In this document: piece after piece, positions 21,171 to 32,438 of the stretch | How positions within the stretch are numbered: position 1 is the first letter of the stretch | Layout of the letters: each line of letters begins with the position of its first letter | Source of the DNA: Lepraria neglecta | Taxonomy: Eukaryota > Ascomycota > Lecanoromycetes > Lecanorales > Stereocaulaceae | DNA: 64,000 nt | Assembly: GCA_033220425.1 (NCBI GenBank) | Contig: CM065648.1 | Span: 3,720,001 to 3,784,000, forward strand | Direction of reading: 5' to 3' | The notes under the pieces: generated by a model | Database searches by the model: none | The model's input: only the letters and a program-made list of their open reading frames with translations | Told to the model about the DNA's origin: nothing | Translations under genes and position numbers: made by a program

Positions 21171-23686
21171 TCACCTCCTACTCCTGCTTCTTACCATCGC
21201 ACGAGCCCGTGTACGCTCTTCATGATCAATCTTCCAGTCCATACCGTCATCTTGCGACGATGCCTCCAGCGCCTCCAGCTCCTCCCACTCATCTGCTTCC
21301 ATGTTCATGACAAGGCATATCTGCGTACACCTCGCAAAAGTGTCCCGCAATCCATACCGCCTACCCTGGACGACGATACTGACAATACTTGCAATATCTC
21401 GCTCCAGTCGTACAGCTCCCAAATCATCCAACCGTTCATAGTAGCTCCATATCCGCTTTTCCAACACCTCGCTTAGATACGAGATGATTGTTGCAAGAAG
21501 TCTCTCGTAATTCCGATCGGTGAGTATCCTCATAACAGGCTTTGTCAGAACATCCCAACCCCTTTGGAAATGGTGTTGCACTGCGTTGTCCGGTGAAACC
21601 TCTCGGTCGTCCGCCTCCGCTTCCCTCCTCAAATCCTCGAGCTCCTGCTGAGTCATCTGGTAGTCAACATCGCGGAATGCATCTGCGAGTATTGGGCGTA
21701 GACGAGGCTTCATGACGTTCTTGAACATTACAACTGTGCCGTCGCTGATCAGCTCTGACGTCTTGCCTTCGAAGCTGTTCTGCAAGGACTTAAGCAAGTT
21801 CGCAACAATGACAGCATCATGCTCCAGAGGGAAGAGTGTCGCCAGCGATCCAGATGAAGGGTGACCGCTGCCATCCGCTGATCCTGTACCGGGATTTACC
21901 TCAACACGAGATTGAACAATGCGTTTTACATAGTCCGTAGCAACGTCTAGATTGTTCATAAGCACTAGAAATGCTATAATCGTCTGCTCCGGTGGTGGGG
22001 CTCCTTGTATGGTTGCCTTAGGATAGCTTTCGTCTCTCATCTTCCTTTGAACCATACCAATGAAGTCGGAGCCAAGCACTCTGGCTAGTGTGGGGATAAC
22101 GCTTAAGATGACAGCTTTTTGAGATGTTGCAAGTGACCTTTCAACCACTTGGTTTACGATGTACATGACATCATCAACAGCAGAAGTGATGAAAGGCGGA
22201 TTTGAAGGTATGGTCTGTTTCGGGTTCAGAGAGAGGTCGGAAGGCTGTTCATCCAATTGAAACGCCTTCTCCACTGATCTTCGAAAGAAGAACGTAGTCA
22301 TAATATTGAAAGGTGTGATGAGCCGATCGGCAACCTTTCTCCTCAGGCTTGAATGTTCTAGTACCGGCGGAATCCCCAATTCCTGGGTCTCGTCTTCTGA
22401 AGGCTCCTGCGAATGTCAGCATGCTATATTCGATTTCGAAGTTTCCATTATACCTTGCACTTGTCGGCTATGAATCGCGAATATAGCGACCAACGACCCA
22501 GCATTACGGCTGTCTCGCTCAAGATGCCGTCAACTTCCTTCATGTCCACGCTTTCATCCTCGCGTGTCTGCCTTTCTGCTGTGGAGCCTTTCTTGGCCGG
22601 AGATCCAGCGCGGGGGGTCCCACTTCGAGCTGGCTGCTGGGGAAGGAAACTCTGCACAAGGAAAGTGAATGCATAAGATCTGATGTCGGTAAGCTTGCGA
22701 TCGATGCTACGTTCATCGCCCCAAATGTCAAGCACAATGCCACCTTGTACGTCTGCCTCAAGCTGTAGTCTTTCTATAACTTTGACCATCCGTCCAGCGC
22801 CGTAGTGGCGCTCTACGAGCCCGCCGTGATGTTCCACGATCTGCGCAATATGCTCAAATAATTTTGTTAATGCGTTGGCATAGAAGAAGCCTTCGTTGTG
22901 CTGGCTTCCTCCAGTTCCGGCATTCAGGTTCGCGCGTGCTCGAGATGCAACCCCCTGACAGACGTAGCGACCGTAGACATCAAGTCCAACCTCGGGCTTC
23001 CCAATCAGTGGGAACAATTTGAAGAAGCGAGTGACTTTGCCTCCATTGCCTTCTTGCGCAGCCTTTTCGAATTCGCGAAGGAAAAGCCCACGCAAAGACT
23101 CTGCCGCATGCTCCAAGGTCACATTGGGAGGATCCGGGACTTCGGCGGTGGGAACGATTTCTTCGGCGAAGGACCCATTGACTATTTCCTTTGGGATTTT
23201 AAAAGCACGGTTCAAGTACCCAGCGGCGGTTTCCCAGTCCTGAGGAGCGCCCATAGACCCAGTCACTCCAAGAACACAAGCTTTAAGCTCGGCGACCTGT
23301 TCTACAACATCCAGAGTACTTCTGACTCTAGCTTGTTCAAGATCAAGCCGCTTCACGGCACTAGAAATGCGCGTCGCCGTAGAAGCCGCATTGGACAGAA
23401 TGCCATTACTTATGGATCTTGTTGCGACTGCCTGGGATCCTATTTGGGCATGAAGAATATCCAAACGACCAAGCTCGCGTGTAAGATCCCTTTGAGAAGC
23501 TATCAAGTTGTCAAGACGGGAAGTAACCGAGCTCTCCTTCTCGCTCAGCTGAGCCAGGCTTCTCTTGATCTCGGCAATTGAGCTTGCTTCGTACACGCTA
23601 GTACTCGAAGACACCGGATCCTTGTCGTAATCGACTTGCACATGATTGGTGAAGCCACTTTTAGATCGGCCATTTGATATTGACAT
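21171..23686 (-). CDS. COG4: conserved oligomeric Golgi complex subunit 4
   Basis: Lobe A subunit of the COG tether, which captures intra-Golgi recycling vesicles and interacts with SNAREs and Sly1. Two exons on the minus strand, 23686-22454 and 22406-21171, give 822 residues; the 47-nt phase-0 intron joins SRFIADKCK to EPSEDETQELGIPPVLEH. Typical features are an N-terminal coiled coil (EIKRSLAQLSEKESSVTSRL and RLDLEQARVRSTLDVVEQVA), then ELKACVLGVTGSMGAPQDWE, EEIVPTAEVPDPPNVTLEHA and the core TRFFKLFPLIGKPEVGLDVY with GRYVCQGVASRARANL. The C-terminal third includes NVMKPRLRPILADAFRDVDY and RGWDVLTKPVMRILTDRNYE, where the family has its conserved helical bundle. The start is divergent to HST2. 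Confidence 0.93.
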
Positions 23687-24058
23687 CTTAAGATAGGAAA
23701 TTGAACATCTGTATGTTTTTGATATTGTGGACAGAGATCCAAGGAGCGGCTATGCCGACGACTAACCCAATAAAGCTAACTCTGAGTGGCCGCAGATCCA
23801 CACTAAGTCCGCTTAACCCCGAAAATTACGCCTCTCGAGCCTTGGGTCATGTATTCTATAATACACTGATCCTGCGACAGCTTTCGAGACTTTGAGAGTG
23901 GCAACCCCGTTATCAACGTTCACATCGTCGAAGACTGAGTGCATCAGCACCCTAAAAGCACTACCAAAGCCCAAGGTTTCGATTACACAGCAGTCATAGG
24001 TCGTCGAAGAAGAGAGAGGCACTCAAAGTCTGTCCAAGGCAGGCAGAGAATATTCAAA
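23687..24058. promoter_or_regulatory. divergent promoter, COG4 and HST2
   Basis: About 370 bases between divergent start codons. No other gene or repeat is seen. Confidence 0.45.
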
Positions 24059-25369
24059 ATGGGACAAGAGCAATCGTCTCCCGTCGACGAAAGCATACCA
24101 CCACAAACTCTCAAGGATAGATCAGTGGAGTCTGTCGCCAAATACATCAGAGATGGGCATGCGAAGAAGATCGTGGTCATGGTGGGTTTGAGCGGCTATA
24201 CACGAGGCTATGGGGCTATTGGCTGACCATGTTTTACGATGTCATGACAGGTCGGGGCAGGCATCAGCACCTCCGCCGGCATTCCAGACTTCCGATCACC
24301 AGACACCGGGCTGTACTCCAATTTAGCCAGACTCAATCTACCCTATCCCGAAGCAGTATTCGACATATCCTTTTTCCGCAACAACCCGCTTCCGTTCTAT
24401 ACTTTGGCACATGAGCTGTATCCTGGCAAATACAGGCCCACGATTTCACATTCCTTCATTCGTTTGCTGTCAGACAAAAGCCTCCTGCTGAAACTGTTCA
24501 CCCAGAACATCGATTGTCTTGACAGGGAAGCTGGTGTGCCCGAGGACAAAATCGTAGAGGCTCATGGGAGTTTTGCTCTTCAGCGCTGCATAGAATGCAA
24601 GACTCCGTATCCTGAAGACCTGATGAAGCAGGCAGTGAGCAAGCGCGATATCCCTCACTGCCTCACACCTCAGTGTAATGGTTTGGTCAAGCCCGATATT
24701 GTATTCTTTGGTGAACAGCTACCGGAGAACTTCCACAGGAATCGATCCTTACCAAGCACCGCAGACCTGTGCATTGTTATGGGCACCAGCTTGACGGTGC
24801 AGCCCTTTGCAAGTTTACCTAGCTTTTGCTCTAATGAAGTGCCAAGGGTCCTCATCAATCTAGAGCGAGTCGGCGGACTAGGTACTCGCGCAGATGACGT
24901 TCTCGTTCTAGGTGATTGCGATACTGGAGTGCGCAAACTTGCAGCAGCCTTGGGATGGGAAAAGGAGCTTGAGGCCCTGTGGGAGGAGACCAACCCAGAG
25001 CCAAAAGACAAGATTGAAAGCCAAGAGATGCCACAGAAGAGTAAAGATGAGAAACTTGACGATCAAATCACGAAATTGACCAAGGAAATTGATGAATCGT
25101 TGAAAATACGGGATGAGCACACCGCAAGTCTTCGAGAGCAATTAGCAGAGAAACAAGAAAAGGGTAGAAACGCAGATGAAGCTGCGAGCCCTGCTACACC
25201 GGTTTCTGAGGAGCAACCGAAAGCTGAGACATCAGACGTAACGGACAAAGAAAGCCCAGAGGCAAGAATGCCACCACACTCAACGTCTAATGACGAGTTG
25301 CCTGCCGAAACCGATGGGAACTCTTCAGCTAACACTCCGCTCACTGGAATCGGGAAACCTTTGCTTTAA
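24059..25369 (+). CDS. HST2: NAD-dependent deacetylase, Hst2/SIRT2-type sirtuin
   Basis: Removes acetyl groups from histones and other proteins using NAD; the Hst2 branch is mainly cytosolic. Two exons, 24059-24181 and 24251-25369, give 413 residues; the 69-nt phase-0 intron ends GACAG and joins KIVVM to VGAGISTSAGIPDFRSPDTG, the NAD-binding motif. Other marks: FTQNIDCLDREAGV, the catalytic His at about residue 146 in VEAHGSF, and a Cys4 zinc site at about C154, C157, C178 and C183 (CIECK...CLTPQC). LVKPDIVFFGEQLPENF and MGTSLTVQPFASLP complete the fold. The last 130 residues are a charged tail with a coiled-coil stretch (DQITKLTKEIDESLKIRDEH), longer than in yeast Hst2. Confidence 0.94.
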
Positions 25370-25949
25370 CGTTGAGCGATGGATTGTTCAATTGTATGAA
25401 ATACAAACCTGTTATATATTCAACGCAGGCTAGAGTTGTATAAAATGCTCTTGTACGCCGTCAAGAGATTATAGCTGTAGCTTAAACCCGGTTTGCAACC
25501 GTTCGCTCTTTCCCTTTTAGCAACTCCATCTTTTCCCGATTACGGGTTAAGTCGACTTCGTCTAAGGTTACAGTTTCCCTTTTCGCAATTTTCCAAACGA
25601 CAAGAGCCGATCTCTACTCTGACCGCTCATTCTCTTTCTTACAAAGACTTCCACCCATTGCTCGTCATATTATCTTCCACTCACAAGGGTATTAGCAAGC
25701 ATTCTTTTACATTCATTGGAATCGACACTTTCTCAGCTGAGTATCATTACAGTCCACCGTCCTTCCAAACGGCCTTAACATCAACATCACACGCAGATCA
25801 CTGCACCAGGCACGATGGGGAACGCCAAATGAAAATGGCGTTGGAGCTCCAAGAGTCTCTTGGCCTCCAAAGCTTCTAGCAAGGTCATCATCCTTGATCA
25901 CGTACCACTTGACAATCACGATGGTGCTGGCGACCAGTTCGCCCTGGAC
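25370..25949. other. intergenic, HST2 to NDR-like kinase
   Basis: About 580 bases with pyrimidine-rich stretches typical of a long fungal leader. A tiny in-frame upstream ORF starts at 25815 (ATG followed by four codons and a stop); an overlapping small ORF begins at 25829. These could damp translation of the kinase or mark an unresolved first exon. Confidence 0.4.
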
Positions 25950-28900
25950 ATGTCACTAGATAGGTGCAGCACCGAGGACGGGCACCCAAGAGCGGGAGTT
26001 GCAGCAAAGATGCGGCGAAATGGCTCGAAACTCCTCTCGATCGTAGGATTGCAGAGAAACAGTGGTCAGCACATCTTGTCCACCCTGTCAAAGACATGCC
26101 CATGCTGATGATAAGTAGGCGCTCGATTCACCAAGAATTCTTCCAATGCTCCCAGCGAACGGGACGTTGATTTAGCCCTCGCCAAGGATGCTGCAACCTC
26201 TCCCACCCCAACGGTCCCACCTAGGGATGCTTTCAGCGCTCTGAAGCAGATTGATCTATCTTCTAGGAAGAGGGGTGCCATGTTCCTGGTACAGGAGAAC
26301 CCCACGCCTCGGCTTCCTCCTCTTCCGGAGACTGGAGTGAGGCATACCGCTACCGCTGACAGGCCAAAGATCTCGCACAGGCTAAGCCAGTCTCAACTGA
26401 ACTCTGCTGCAACACTCATTAAGCCCAAAGAAGTACGAGGGCTTAGGCAGAGCAAGTCCAACTCTAGCTTTGCTCATCAGCTCTCTCACAAGCTTTCCTC
26501 GACTTTTGGAAACCCCACTATCGTTCACCGCCCAAATCTTCGCACGAGGCCTGCTCTTCTCTCCATGCATGAAGACCCTTCACCAGTAGCGGGCATCCAG
26601 AGCGACCAAGAGCTCAGCCCAGGAAGCACAGCACCCTCTAGCTTTAATTATAGCGGCAGCGTTTCTGCTGGTGATCCGTCAACAGGAAAGACGTCCCTTG
26701 AGTCGAATGTCACTTCTTTGCGCTCTGTCATAGCCCTGGATCTCAACGACAAGCCTAGTGATTCAAAAATTGTTACTGCCGCTAAAGAGATCGTTCGTGA
26801 AAACCCACTGACTCCGATTCAGGAGGCACCGTTGATCATTACTCCCACGATAGTTACTGTCGAAACTACGGCAAACGCCAAGGTCTTTTTCGAGACACAC
26901 TTCAACTCTTTGCTGGCTGGTCACGCGAGCCCCCGTTCGCTAAGACGTAATGACCTCGAATTACGCCTTGCATCACAGCCTATGTCAGAAGAGCAACGTC
27001 AGCAAGAGCGTTCTGCATGGGCAGCCTTCGAGAACGAGCATCTGCGACATACTCAGGTTTTGAAGAGCAAGACTAATGAGATGAGCAAGGGCTCGGGTGT
27101 TTCGATTGCAGGTTATGAAGTTGTGAGAATCCTCGTTAAGGGTAGCTTTGGAGTTGTCAGACTGGTTCGTGAAAAGGACACCACCCAAAATAGTCCTTCT
27201 CTGATGGGCTCTACGCTACCAACGGTCCCAATTCGGAAACCAGCGCCTCGTGAGGAGTCCATTAACCTGCGAACAACAGCCATAGAAGCTTTGAGGGCTA
27301 CACTGGAAGGCCAGAAGATCACACAAAGACGAGGCCTCCAGAAAACCAGGAAGGCAGTCTACGCGATGAAGGTCATTCGCAAATCTGATATGCTCCGCAA
27401 CTGCCAAGAAGGTCATTTGCGCGCCGAACGCGACTTTCTTGTTGCATCAGAGAATTCTCGATGGGTGGTGCCACTTATGGCCAGCTTTCAAGACTGCGCA
27501 AACCTCTACTTGGTGATGGAGTACATGGTTGGCGGGGACTTCCTTGGCCTACTCTTTCGCAAAGATATACTGAAGGAGAGGCATGCAAGATGGTACATTG
27601 CTGAAATGATTCTTTGTGTGGAAGAGTCTCACAGACTACGATGGATACACCGAGATGTAAAGCCTGACAATTTCCTAATATCAGCCTCTGGTCATCTCAA
27701 AATCTCCGACTTTGGACTTGCGTTCGACGGTCATTGGGCACACGACCAGCGATATTTCAAGAATCATGGACAGTCTCTTATGGAGAAGCTTGGCATCGAA
27801 GTCAAGGGCGATTCGCAAGACCAGGAAGAGGACGCTTCCAAAGAAACAAAGGTCAACTGGCTAGTATTCTTACTGGGCGAAAGAGGCGCCACGACAAAGA
27901 GAAAGCCCAGGTCGATGGCTCCAGCGAAAATAAGTCAATCTTGCAGTGGAGAAATTGTCATGGCAAGAGAAGATTAGCCATGAGTGTGGTTGGCACCAGT
28001 CAATACATGGCACCGGAAGTTCTGCGTGGCGATCCGTACAATGGGCGTTGTGACTGGTGGAGCATCGGTATCATTCTCTACGAGGTAAGTGGAAAGGTGA
28101 ACCGACTACCCAGCGAACACTGGCTCACGTCTGCCACAGTGTCTCTATGGCTTCACGCCATTTGTCTGCGACAAGAGGGAGGAAACCAAGAAGAAGATTC
28201 TTGTAAGACCACGCCAGTGCTTGTGATATACAACTACTGACGCATCCAGAACAACGCCAAGACCCTGATATTCCCGGATGAACTCGAGGTTGATAGAAAG
28301 GAGAAGGTGTCGTTCGATGCCATGAAGCTCATCAAGAGCCTCGTACAGGAAAAGGAGCACCGACTTTGCTCAAAGAAGTACCGACTCAATGACTTCCAGC
28401 ACTCAAAGCGTACTCCAGGTCAACTTATCGCAAGGCGTGCAGACCCCCTAGCACAAGACTATCAAGGCAAATATGTCTATCCGGATGATGCAACCGATAT
28501 CAAGGCCCATCGCTTCTTCCGTCATATTTCATGGGATCGTCTTCATTTAACGAGGCCTCCCTTTGTTCCAGATGTGAGCGGCCGTGAGGACACCAAATAC
28601 TTCGATGAGGATGAGCCTATTAGCGATGTGGACGATGCAGCCAGTCACTCCAACATCCAAGAAACCTCGGGTCAAGAAATTCCTGACGCTATGCCTGAAG
28701 CTACCACTGTGACACAAGTCGATGGCGCGCCATGCCATGACGCCATGCCCGCGGACTGGCCACTGGTGACCGTGTCGTTGGGAACAATGGACGAAAGGGA
28801 GCGGGCAAAGCCAAGGAGAACAAGAGACCCCGCGATAAGGTTCTAAGAGACAGAGAGGTTGGCAGGAAAGCACTCGACATTCGCAAGCGGGGGGCATTCG

Positions 28901-28998
28901 TTGGCTACACATATCGGAGACCCCAGCTCCTCTCCTTTGAGGAGGAACGAGGACGACAGCGCAGTGCGAGGAGGAGCCTGATTCCAAGCTTTGACTGA
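25950..28998 (+). CDS. NDR-like AGC Ser/Thr protein kinase
   Basis: Protein kinase of the AGC/NDR group (Cot1/Sid2 relatives). My model has exons 25950-26042, 26136-27863, 27911-28084, 28140-28202, 28250-28765 and 28816-28998, about 918 residues. The introns at 28085-28139 and 28203-28249 are well supported. Those at 27864-27910 and 28766-28815 are GT-AG but lack a clear branch point and only serve to keep frame. Kinase signs: glycine loop GSFGVVRLV, Lys443 in YAMKVIRKSDMLRNCQEGHL, catalytic Asp538 in WIHRDVKPDNFL, Asp556 in KISDFGLAFDGHWAHDQRYF, and SVVGTSQYMAPEVLRGDPYN. A long insert lies between DFG and the activation segment, as in NDR kinases. The tail has ISWDRLHLTRPPFVPDV and a conserved-looking RGAFVGYTYRRP end. 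The first exon and start are uncertain; the region from about 26136 (NSSNAPSERDVDLALAKDAA) on is firm. Confidence 0.75.
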
Positions 28999-29594
28999 TC
29001 CGGAAGAAGGCCTGATTATGCGGGGATACTTGTTCAGCGTTGCGTATGCTTTTATTCTTTCATGCATTCGTTTGTGCCTGTGTTCAACACGGGTTTGAGA
29101 GCTAGCTTTGAGGTCCGTTGTGGAGTCCAGAGTGCTATACATTACGTTCGGTTAAGGCTGTTAGAGCCAAGGTCGACGATTCCTTGCGTTTAGATTACTA
29201 GCTAGCTCTCAAGTATTCCGCTTGGAAACTAAGTTGATGCCAGCATCGTCCAAGTAATGTTTTGCTTAAGTCTTCACCACCCCTTATGCCTTCAACGTGC
29301 ATGAGCTTATAGCCGCATAATAAAGGCACCATTCCGCTAAGTTGCTACGATGAGCTAATTTGTGAAAGCACTTCGTGCTGCTTGTAGCTGTCTAAGGCCC
29401 TTATATTTATCTATGTAAACAATTGCATGGTTTCTAGGCAGGACAAGGAGCAAGACACAAATTATTCGACTATCTACAAGACATGATGATTATCTTGGGA
29501 AGCAAAGTTACCAATCCTGCACTGCAGAATTTTCAGAACTTCATCAACTACCATGATCAACGTCTATACCTCCGGGATTCTGCCTCGGCTAACG
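28999..29594. other. intergenic, kinase to AAA pseudogene
   Basis: About 600 bases after the kinase stop. No coding frame with a known domain, and no repeat with a second copy in the window. Confidence 0.45.
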
Positions 29595-32438
29595 TTACAC
29601 GGTGGTCATCTTTGGGGTAGAATGGGTGGCAACTCCATTCAGCTGATCATCTCTGAAGCCATCGTCCCTGAGATGGCCTATCTTTGCAAGCTTCGCTTCT
29701 TCCGCGTCCTTGGTACGTTTCAAATATTCTTTAAAGCGACTTGACATCTCAGTGACACTCTCAAGATGCTGTTGCTTGATGAATATTGTCTTAGGTCTCA
29801 TCTCCGGATGCTTTTCCCAGCAAATACCCGGGGTATGCCCTGTCCGTTTACAATGCTTACAGGGCGTGGTACTAGCCTTCATCTCCGTAGCTTCGAATTC
29901 AGCTAGCGAAACAGCGGTTCGAAAAGCTATGACATATAGTGTTATTATCAAAGACCTTGGCATTGTTAACGAAAAGTAACGCACCATTCCGAATTTGGCG
30001 CCCATTCCAATCAAGACTCTGCAGCAATTTGTCTGCCTTAATATAGCGTCTTGCACCATACTCCACACGAACCTCCGATCGCTCTCCAAGTCTTTGAATA
30101 GGTTCTCCCATATCGTTTGTCGACCATCCACACCAAGGTCCCCATAATGTATACTAACATGAATCCGCGAGGCAAAGGCTTCGTCGAAGGACCCGACTAT
30201 GATAAGGTCAGTTTTCAGATGCCCAGATCACAATATAGAACAGTACCTCTGTTAGTAGTCAGAAACAGAATTCTAGTGCAAGTCAGCCATTATTCTGGAA
30301 AGTAATTTATGGGCGGGCCCCACCTTTGGTAATACTCGAGCGCCCGAAGGAAAACTTTGTGATCCTTATTAGCAACGAAACAAGCTCTGTTATCGATAGC
30401 GAGCTTGTTTGATACGAGACTATTTCTAGTAAGGTCTCTCTCGGTCCTAGACTCTAGAAACATATCCGCCTCATCCAAGAGCAAAATTGCTCCCCAACGT
30501 TCTCCAAGTCGAAAAAACTTAGCAAGAGCTGCCTCAATTTCCCTTGGGTTCGTCCCAATATCACCTGGAGTGATGGCAAGCAGAGAACGCTTGGTATATT
30601 CTGCCACACATTCTACTAGAGGTGAGCTATATCTTCCGAAATTCGTATTACGCACCAGCTGTAAGAGTTTTTCCGACTCCGGGTCTTCCATGTAGTAAGA
30701 AGATCTGTCCTTCACCCTTGCCAGGTATAATGCCTGCAGACCAATCCTTATGATCAATGGCGTAATCGCGACAGACTTTATGAGACTCGTCAGTGAGAAA
30801 CCCAATGTGGTTCAGAATTTTCCGTCTCTTTATTTGCTTTAATCATGTTCTTGTTGTCCATGCTGATAACCAGCTTGTCCATCAGATTTAGGTCTTACGT
30901 ACGCTCCGAAATCCTCTCAACGCCAAGAACGACTGTATTGCATTAAGTACTTGATAAGGTTGACACGGCATGGTTGAACTCGAACCCCATTCTCTAACAG
31001 AAAAGACATATCCAAAGACATAGTACGAACAAAGAAACAACTGATCATCGTTCAGTTCGGAGTCTATAGTCAAGTTATCATAGCTTTTGAAGTTAGGGAA
31101 TCTGTTGACTGGAGGGCCAAGATCTCTGTCCTTGCCCGAGTGGTACTTGCGGCTTTCTTCGCTTTTGCTGCGATCTGAGACAGGCGGTGTAGGGGTGAAG
31201 GCTGGGTCGTCAATTTCCTGCCATGGGAGCATAGCAGTATCGCTGATGGTACGTCCATTATACTGGATTCTGTTAATCTCGAAACCTGATGACTATGCTC
31301 CGCTGGATTTTTTTCCTACAGTACGTCTGGGAGATTTTAAGGCCTGGCGATTGTAACTACAATAAGACCGCTTGGTAAATGCCATGAACTTCCGACCGCG
31401 AGCTATCAGTCTCTCTCTCATAGTCTGTTGACCTTCCTAATCGTTGTGAAACTTCACGGGATACACAGGCAAAGATGTTATTACACGTTCTCCGTCGAAA
31501 GGTGTAACGAATTCTACCTGGGAACACCTGCCGAAGGAGCACCCGTTAAAGTTGAGATTCCACAGCTATATAGTATATCTATGGGTCGTCAGCGGGAAGC
31601 TATCATAAATAATAGGGGCTGCTTGCTGCTCATCCCTGTCGTCGTCGTCGGAGCCACCTGTCACAGACTGAACAACATAAGCGCTGAGAACACCATGTTG
31701 GGATTTATACACCATGCTACCCGGCTTCAGGTGAATCCAGTAGTTCTTGAAGATCGTGACTGGAGGGTCTTACGATTGTCGTGCGTCCTCAACCTCCAAC
31801 TCTGCCGCGTGCTCAGCGTCGATGACAGCCAATGCACAGTCGATATGCTTGCTACGCTCTTCAATTTCTTCTTGTGACAGCTCGGAAGAGGTTACCAACT
31901 TATAGGCCTCCAATTGATTTCTATGATGCACCAATAGAGCAAAAGGGTAGGGCAATCTTAGCCCATGTACTAGACTTGCTTCTGGAATATAGGTGCACAC
32001 TGCGCGGATGGAGCTCATTAGTATTGGTGAAAGGATATATAGCACAGGCAGGCTCGTGACCCCGACTTCCATGGCTTTCTTCATTTCCCAGTCGTCACTG
32101 TGAATCTGTAGATCGCTCTGAATGATACGCAAAACTCCGAGAATATGAGGTTGGGACGGGAGCTCTTGGTTGATCCTAGGCTTTGGCTTGGCCTCCCGAA
32201 GTATTACATCCTTGAAGTGATATCGAAGCTCTGTCACGTACATCGGGTGTGGTATGTATTCGGCGCCTTCTCCCTTGACTTTCTCCTTTGTCTGATCTGG
32301 GTCATCTTGGATCTGGTCCAAGTCGGGAACTTTCGGCTTTTGTGGTTCGTTGGTATCTGTGGGTGTGGTGGAAGCGTTCTCTGTCTTTGAGACTCGATGG
32401 AACAAGCTTCTCGCGCTCATTTTGGATGGTATGGACAA
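29595..32438 (-). pseudogene. decayed AAA+ ATPase gene (fungal DUF7025-type)
   Basis: One minus-strand gene of the large fungal AAA family, broken. From 32438 the frame runs through NYWIHLKPGSMVY, SLPVYPVKF and ERLIARGRKFMAFTKRS, but is cut by in-frame stops at 31772, 31568, 31439 and 31295. At 31439 the stop sits in HND*EG, where family members have D-Q-E. Each stop is explained by CAA/CAG changed to TAA/TAG. The frame is lost near 30990-30830. It returns with HKVCRDYAIDHKDW, Walker A GRPGVGKT, an intron (GTGCGT...CTCTAG), Walker B ILLLDEADMFLESRTERDL, sensor LFLTTNR, the arginine finger region FDEAFASRIHVSIHYGD, and the C-terminal lid RRYIKADKLLQSLDWNGRQI. One more frame break lies near 30070. 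The lid is followed by an unusual CCHC motif. The product would be a mid-size AAA ATPase of unknown role. Confidence 0.85.

Noticed and set aside
25815-25832. Start of the kinase at the ATG at 25815 (MGNAK)
   Set aside because: The same frame meets a stop after five codons; it would need an unseen intron. I kept the first uninterrupted ATG at 25950 and noted the doubt.
1-29000. A biosynthetic or metabolic gene cluster
   Set aside because: The genes are unrelated housekeeping functions with mixed strands and no backbone enzyme, transporter and regulator set.
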